Below, piece after piece: positions 61,401 through 64,000 of a stretch of 64,000 nt of DNA (position 1 is its first letter; the number at the start of each line of letters is the position of its first letter). Source of the DNA: Lycorma delicatula (Eukaryota > Arthropoda > Insecta > Hemiptera > Fulgoridae); contig NC_134455.1 of assembly GCF_047948215.1 (NCBI RefSeq), positions 152,998,575 through 153,062,574 of the forward strand. Direction: 5' to 3'. Position numbers and translations under genes: made by a program. The notes under the pieces are model-generated. The model was not told the origin of the DNA. It searched no databases and was given only the letters and a program-made list of their open reading frames with translations.

Positions 61401-62688
61401 TGCTTTTCCATTTTACCTTTGTGATTGCATTAACAAACTTGATATGTGTGTTTTTTATTTTTAAGTATATAAGCCAGCCATTCGGTGTTTTGAGTAATTT
61501 TCTTCCAAAATTCTTTTTACTTTCAAATCTGAAACTTGAATAATTGGTTCTGAAATAGAGGCATCCTTTTCACTGTATTTATGCAAAAACAAAAAACACC
61601 CGATTGGAGCAGTTAAACTGTGCGATTGTCAGAAATCATTTGTGTTACATTGCCCTATTTTCTGTTCAATCATTCTCAGTTTATTGTATTTTTTCCTCTT
61701 ATTACATTTCATTTTTATGATGTGCTGTATTTTTTTAAATTGTTTGACATAATCACATATAAATATATTATTAATTTTTTACCTTGCATTACAGTTTATT
61801 TTTACATCCAGGCAAATTAAAAAAAATTAAAAACAAAATACTGATATATAATAAAAGGATTTTTTTTTTAATTCTTAAAATCTGCTTTTTTATATCTAAA
61901 CATCATACTAAAAATTAAAAAATAATATTTTCAATAATATTTTAAGTTCAGCATATGAAATAATCCAATTCAATTTGAGGGGAAAATGGTCTAAACAATG
62001 GATTACATCCAGTAAACATAAATAGAAGATAATTTTGTTTTCAACAAAATAATATGTGTAAAGTTTTCTATTTTCACAAGACCACAATGAAAAGCATGGG
62101 ACATGCTTTCATATTCACTATTTACATAAATTCATTAAATATGACAAAGGTTTTGATGCACAATGGAAATGATAGCTTCAATATACAATGTCTAGTAAAT
62201 CTCTTTGGATGAACTAAATTTAAGGTGCAAAATAGAACTGAGGTCACACCCCGTGCTTTTCATTGTGGTCTTGACATAGCACTATAAACTTTCGCAAGTC
62301 AGAAGGAATAGAATATTTAGTTAAATAGAAAGGATTTAGTTAAGTATGGTATTGTTAAATACAGTATTAATTCTAAAGATAGTGTCAGATTAAAAGCAGA
62401 AATAGCCTATTTTATATTGAGCTATGATTTGTTTTAGAATTCTATAAAAAAAGTAAATAAAAGAAGGATGCTTGTTTTATGTACTATATTATTTTAAAGT
62501 TAGAAATTTTTTTTATTACAGTGGACAGTATGACTACAGTTCCATTATTCTTTCGCTGGGATCTAGTGGTCATTTACGTTGGTTTTAAGTTCCTTCAGGG
62601 TCAAGGTACTGGTGGTATGGGGCTAATAAATAATTTACGCTCTTACCTTTGGATTGGTATACAGCAGTATTCTAGTCGACAAGTCCAG
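37118..62688 (+). CDS. ABCB6: ABCB6 mitochondrial/endolysosomal half-transporter (spliced, 5' part of gene)
   Basis: Five exons join in phase to give the first 332 residues of an ABCB6/HMT-1 protein. Family members are ATP-driven half-transporters linked to porphyrin and heavy-metal handling in mitochondrial, endolysosomal or plasma membranes. The N-terminal domain TMD0 has helices at about residues 24-47, 60-80, 99-118, 130-155 and 170-187. A linker (about 190-235) and the first ABC-type helices (about 246-270, 285-300) follow. Conserved ABCB6 landmarks are LFWTLNFITENMTL, GLGLRAPGI, LTPFLWPRKSARLKF, GRIINVFVPLY and FKFLQGQGTGG. The ATG at 37118 fits because MLYCPPN and WLNHGTSECF align with the start of the vertebrate protein. 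The remaining TM helices and the ATP-binding domain lie beyond the right edge. Intron phases are 0, 2, 0, 1, 0. Introns are 4.1, 3.6, 15.2 and 1.7 kb. Confidence 0.93.
37412..39359. other. ABCB6 intron 1, left part, unique AT-rich DNA
   Basis: No gene. A hairpin of 13 bp arms lies at 37755-37785 (AGTTGCTA and TAGCAACT with A/T runs). A direct repeat AAATTTATAAATTATAAC occurs near 38107 and 38163. Confidence 0.5.
39360..40650 (-). mobile_element. Decayed LINE fragment (R1/I-type RT C-terminal part) in intron 1
   Basis: The minus-strand frame 39975-39775 reads NNVGKSLWPSLNLWLHDAVV and KPCTTYMCNSCLVAERQKKV. This is the RT C-terminal connection region of RNase H-bearing LINEs (usually GKTWGLSP..WLYDAVVKP..TYG). 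Further frames on both sides are heavily broken. The boundaries are approximate. A 14 bp-stem palindrome lies within it at 40301-40336. Confidence 0.5.
40651..41468. other. ABCB6 intron 1, right part
   Basis: AT-rich, ending in the exon 2 acceptor. Nothing else recognised. Confidence 0.5.
41469..41668 (+). CDS. ABCB6: ABCB6 coding exon 2 (residues 99-165)
   Basis: Acceptor TTTTTCATTTAG, then ILWTTVSFIIYPYAALILWL (TM3), the loop ECNYQLPSVPPRGHG and TM4 LVLLLFWTLNFITENMTLV. It ends DWWFHPR plus two bases of a Thr codon. The donor is GTAAGT at 41669. 200 nt, phase 2. A mariner copy starts only 22 bp after the donor. Confidence 0.93.
41691..42955 (+). mobile_element. mariner transposon, decayed, in intron 2
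   Basis: The ends are inverted repeats: GTGATTGAAAAGTTTTAAGAC at 41694 and its inversion GTCTTAAAACTTTCCAGTCAC ending 42950. The transposase remnant runs on the plus strand: a helix-turn-helix region around 41960-42130; TSDESLVYWY with QSLQWKGPSSL (42325-42400), the first catalytic Asp; NQEYYESILQ (42500); then LQPPYSPDLLAPANFYLFPR and LEFLLKG (42665-42745). The third catalytic position reads PAN where mariners have PAD, besides several frameshifts, so it is inactive. Confidence 0.85.
42956..43349. other. ABCB6 intron 2, AT-rich spacer
   Basis: No recognised feature. Confidence 0.5.
43350..43640 (-). pseudogene. IS630/mariner-type transposase, 5' fragment
   Basis: The minus-strand frame from about 43594 reads MIEAYFKNNDSVIVTQ, RLFCRQFNLNRHVSVPSRN, TILLWVKNF and KPTGRKRSVRTPENI, then VRLAVTRSP. 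These are the N-terminal helix-turn-helix and the Arg-rich linker of the same family as the 33.1-34.3 kb copy. The catalytic domain is absent. The frame of about 95 codons is open, so this fragment is less decayed than the 33 kb copy. It ends abruptly near 43350. Confidence 0.75.
43641..45224. other. ABCB6 intron 2, right part
   Basis: AT-rich. A short frame at 43643-43939 has no recognised relatives. Ends at the exon 3 acceptor. Confidence 0.5.
45225..45378 (+). CDS. ABCB6: ABCB6 coding exon 3 (residues 165-216)
   Basis: Acceptor TTTTTGCAG. The first base completes Thr165, then LSDKVEMGLFVARYVCC, LLMFGLGLRAPGITTRDYF (TM5) and the linker NINDLPQNVAGPPSR. Donor GTAAGT at 45379. Ends in phase 0. 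Confidence 0.93.
45379..46059. other. ABCB6 intron 3, left end
   Basis: AT-rich unique-looking DNA, nothing recognised. Confidence 0.5.
46060..48470 (-). mobile_element. Heavily decayed RNase H-bearing LINE in intron 3
   Basis: Base composition changes to a GC-richer style. The minus strand yields fragments of the RT C-terminus near 47100-46990 (a broken version of the LGVILD segment, read as VKYLGVILDQ with frame changes), of RNase H near 46390-46500, and of the C-terminal region near 46200-46060. Frameshifts and stops are frequent, and no open frame passes 60 codons. Assignment rests on translated style and order, so the clade (I or R1) is open and the edges are approximate. Confidence 0.4.
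48471..52370. other. ABCB6 intron 3, middle part
   Basis: Mostly AT-rich. A purine-rich stretch at 49370-49540 and a GC-richer patch at 48805-48905 have no recognised identity. A candidate micro-exon lies at 50439-50483. Confidence 0.45.
50439..50483 (+). other. Candidate micro-exon or alternative first exon (speculative)
   Basis: AAG then AAA ATG AGT codes KMSTKKVTFDLPEEK and is followed by a consensus donor GTAAGA at 50484. The 45 nt are phase 0 on both sides, matching the phase 0 ends of ABCB6 exons 3 and 4. The upstream acceptor (GGTTAAG) lacks a good pyrimidine tract, unlike the other exons of the gene. An alternative first exon starting at ATG 50442 is equally possible. May be chance. 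Confidence 0.2.
52381..53338 (-). mobile_element. 5'-truncated RTE-type LINE with target-site duplication
   Basis: TTTTGGTCAT occurs at 52371-52380 and 53339-53348. The T run at 52381-52389 is the poly(A) tail of a minus-strand insertion. Coding remnants in order: FNLYIELAVNDVKEQF and LQFADDIVILAE (53270-53120), MKINKNKTKVMKRSRN with EEFCYLGSRITKDGRS (53060-52910), and the C-terminal domain RRMLKIRWVDKVTNEKVLRQ, RLMGHILRHPGIV and GRPCLEYVKQIV (52747-52394). The last frame of 117 codons is still open. The FADD box belongs to the RT active site. The family assignment to RTE is from motif style. Confidence 0.85.
53349..54041. other. ABCB6 intron 3, AT-rich spacer
   Basis: Only low-complexity AT sequence, with a TTAAC/AACTTA cluster at 53880-53930. 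Confidence 0.5.
54042..55303 (-). mobile_element. IS630/mariner-type transposon, decayed
   Basis: AACTTAAAAGAGGCC at 54042-54056 is inverted at 55289-55303, giving the terminal repeats. The minus strand encodes a broken transposase: VCQQKFREKFETEK near the start (about 55030), then the catalytic start FTDDAWFYLQLWWVC (about 54650), FFESPLGPQKIGIWCAVF (about 54560), and the 92-codon frame 54352-54074 with PRYPDLTSPDFFLRVYYKEI and a C-terminal helix region. It is related to the 33 kb family in domain order but is a different element with its own ends. Confidence 0.8.
55304..56371 (-). mobile_element. mariner transposon, decayed
   Basis: The minus strand starts ACAAGGGCGAGCCAAAAATT at 56371, a mariner-like terminal repeat with TA outside. 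The transposase remnant reads GEQQAVIQFLWLECEFNIDF (56200-56130), then VKVFFDESSC. The catalytic region has TDES and, in another frame, WVHNYEPKLKYQSME (55875-55825). Next come VLTF-like and AAC/CTT-broken frames, and finally GPTKNLLLGR near 55390. At least six frame breaks. The downstream terminal repeat was not found, and the copy abuts the preceding element at 55303. Confidence 0.75.
56372..57589. other. ABCB6 intron 3, spacer
   Basis: A short TA/TG microsatellite at 56374-56402, then AT-rich DNA with no recognised feature. Confidence 0.5.
57590..59290 (-). mobile_element. R1-type LINE 3' part, 5'-truncated and decayed
   Basis: GC-richer than its surroundings. The minus-strand frame 58883-58587 reads MNTISVMYTLGRIAQKDYGL, WYIKVSCMTSYAAPVWAHKL and FKTTSHEATTILGKALPTDL, the RT C-terminal region of R1-type elements (usual AAPVW and TTS.EAL.V..G..P). 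The frame 58329-58141 has NLNQYLFWFCLAADELYICG and HMMFDC, the Cys-His-Cys finger at the end of R1-type ORF2. 57590-58140 would be the 3' UTR. RT catalytic motifs and everything upstream are missing. Confidence 0.75.
59291..60615. other. ABCB6 intron 3, right end
   Basis: AT-rich, no gene. Ends at the exon 4 acceptor TTTTTAG. Confidence 0.5.
60616..60796 (+). CDS. ABCB6: ABCB6 coding exon 4 (residues 217-277)
   Basis: Acceptor TTTATTTTTAG. Reads DSRRQGGSVWVVAWHRM, LTPFLWPRKSARLKF, then the first ABC-type helix LLCVILLLLGRIINVFVPLY and SKYI plus one base. Donor GTAAGT at 60797. 181 nt, phase 1. The LWPRKS segment corresponds to LWPRGS in the vertebrate protein. Confidence 0.95.
60797..62076. 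other. ABCB6 intron 4, left part
   Basis: AT-rich, no recognised feature. Confidence 0.5.
62077..62273. mobile_element. 197 bp MITE in intron 4
   Basis: The 24 bp beginning CAAGACCACAATGAAAAGCA at 62077-62100 are inverted at 62250-62273 with one mismatch. The interior is non-coding. The family is unknown and no clear target duplication was seen. Confidence 0.7.
62522..62688 (+). CDS. ABCB6: ABCB6 coding exon 5 (residues 277-332)
   Basis: Acceptor TTTTTATTACAG. Two bases complete Val277, then DSMTTVPLFFRWDLVVIYV, GFKFLQGQGTGGMGLINNL and RSYLWIGIQQYSSRQVQ. Donor AG|GTGAAA at 62689. Phase 0. FLQG.GTG and LR..LWI..QQ..SR are strong ABCB6 signatures. The next exon is beyond the window. Confidence 0.95.
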
Positions 62689-63480
62689 GTGAAAATATTA
62701 ATCATTCTATAACTTAAAGAAATCACTCCATTTGAGATTTATTAATGAAACCAATATAATCAAGTTGGTCAAAATGTTTTGATCATAGGAATAAAATATG
62801 TTTTGGGAAATTTTTATTTCACATAAATGGTTTTGATGCTTTTATTCTTGTTATTTTTTAAAAAGTTATTAATAAGAAGAGATATTACCATGTTATCTAC
62901 CACATGGAAATTAACAGTAGCAATAAAAATAACTAAAGTTTTTATATATACTGATTTTTCTATATTATTATCTATCTAATATACTAGTAACAATTTGTGA
63001 GCGTATAAAATCATCTTGTTATCAAACATGATAGTCTTCTAATTTGTATTTCCATTAAAATGTATGATACAAATAAAAATATATTAACCATTAATTAATA
63101 TTGCACGTAGCACTAAAAGTCACTAACTTATTGAATAGAGAAACAGTATGACATTTGTAAGCAGTTAAACTCATAAGAACAATGTATTAAACACAATTCA
63201 AGGTACTTTTAATCATCAATCAAATACTGTACAGTTTTCTAACATATAATAAATAAAAAACACATTGTACTTTGTTAATGAATGAGTTGCAGAATTTGAT
63301 TGTAACCCTTACCTGCTATCAAACTTATGGTTTGCTACTACAGTGATTAGTTTATATGATTTTCTGTAACAGAAATTTCTGAAGCTTCTTTGATATTTTA
63401 TATCTGGTTCTGTTACCTCTTAAAAAATAATATGATGTAATAGTTGGGAAATGAGGAACATGACTGTTAATTTATTTCAT
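62689..63480. other. ABCB6 intron 5, left part
   Basis: AT-rich, no gene recognised. Confidence 0.5.
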
Positions 63481-64000
63481 CCATTGCGTTTTTTTCTTTT
63501 TAATTTCATCACATCTCTTTAACAAATCCATAATGGATAGCCTGCATTTGCAGATCTGTTTTGATCAAGATTTGTACTCTGGACATCCTTTTGTCACCGA
63601 ACTCTGTAATGCAGTTGCTGAGTTGAACCAAGTCACAAGTGAGTTTCTGCTGAATTCCTAGCCACATGGGAATTCCAGGTAATGAGCGTGTGGATCTGCT
63701 GCTAAAGACGCATGTAGTCATCCTCCCTTCATCACTCGTGTTGCTACTTCTGACTTTATTAATTGTATAAAACACTGTCTTTGAGCAAAATGGCAAGGTG
63801 ACTTTTCAGCCTCAGTAGATAACAAACTCTGGCACATTAAAGATTCTGTGTTGTCATGGGTTTCCTCATGCAGAAAAATTCATCATAAGGAATTGCAGTT
63901 AGGACATACCAGAGTCACACAAGGGTATCTCAGCAGAAACCGCACCAAAATGTCTATGATGCAACTGCTGCTTGACTCTGTGCCTCATTGTTGTGGATTG
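63481..64000 (+). mobile_element. LINE fragment: RNase H end and C-terminal domain, runs off the window
   Basis: The plus strand reads VSFC, a stop in place of Trp, then IPSHMGIPGNERVD (63635-63700), the last RNase H motif. After a frameshift it gives SAAKDACSHPPFITRVATSD and then WHIKDSVLSWVSS, and LQLGHTRVTQGYLSRNRTK, the tail region that corresponds to IGHTRIANSYFLTGEERP in the I-like copy at 1.9-2.1 kb. It is a decayed member of the RNase H-bearing LINEs, probably I group. The 3' end lies beyond 64000. Confidence 0.65.

Overview
This is a 64 kb piece of an AT-rich animal nuclear genome, almost certainly an arthropod and most likely an insect. The evidence is one intron-split host gene with GT-AG introns, R1-, I-, CR1- and RTE-type non-LTR retrotransposons, a tRNA-derived SINE and mariner/IS630 transposons. 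The transposon mix would suit a hemipteran, but that is inference. No bacterial gene, rRNA, functional tRNA or CRISPR array was seen.

Layout. 1-20.4 kb is a retrotransposon graveyard. It holds a decayed I-like LINE on the minus strand (about 1.69-7.28 kb), an internally deleted I-like copy (9.06-10.24 kb), and a nearly complete CR1-group LINE on the plus strand (10.26-14.67 kb) followed by a second copy of its 3' UTR. Next come a related minus-strand CR1-group copy that lost its reverse transcriptase core (15.66-17.73 kb), a full-length SINE with 15 bp target duplications (18.62-18.93 kb), and the 5' part of a third I-like element (19.03-20.43 kb). That third copy is interrupted by a 1.3 kb element with 68 bp terminal inverted repeats.

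20-37 kb is intergenic and carries DNA transposons. There is a piggyBac-like start at 25.42 kb, and next to it a 4.27 kb element with about 0.72 kb terminal inverted repeats (25.83-30.10 kb). It carries a decayed gene of a protein family that I recognise only as an uncharacterised invertebrate transposon-type protein. A 284 bp MITE (31.30-31.58 kb), an IS630/mariner transposase pseudogene (33.1-34.3 kb) and an old SINE (36.4 kb) follow.

37.1 kb to the right edge is the 5' part of one host gene, ABCB6 (Drosophila Hmt-1 type), on the plus strand. Five coding exons (37118-37411, 41469-41668, 45225-45378, 60616-60796, 62522-62688) splice in phase into the first 332 residues: the five-helix N-terminal domain (TMD0), the linker and the start of the ABC transmembrane domain. 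The nucleotide-binding domain lies beyond the window. The introns are filled with transposon remnants: a mariner 22 bp after the exon 2 donor, LINE fragments, a 5'-truncated RTE with 10 bp target duplications, two abutting mariner/IS630 copies, an R1-like 3' end and a 197 bp MITE. A further LINE runs off the right edge in intron 5.

A recurring theme is short, almost perfect palindromes with loops of 1-8 nt (for example 5465-5511, 9638-9665, 25164-25194, 31098-31143, 40301-40336). Two lie inside I-like ORF1 remnants, one of them at the junction of an internal deletion.
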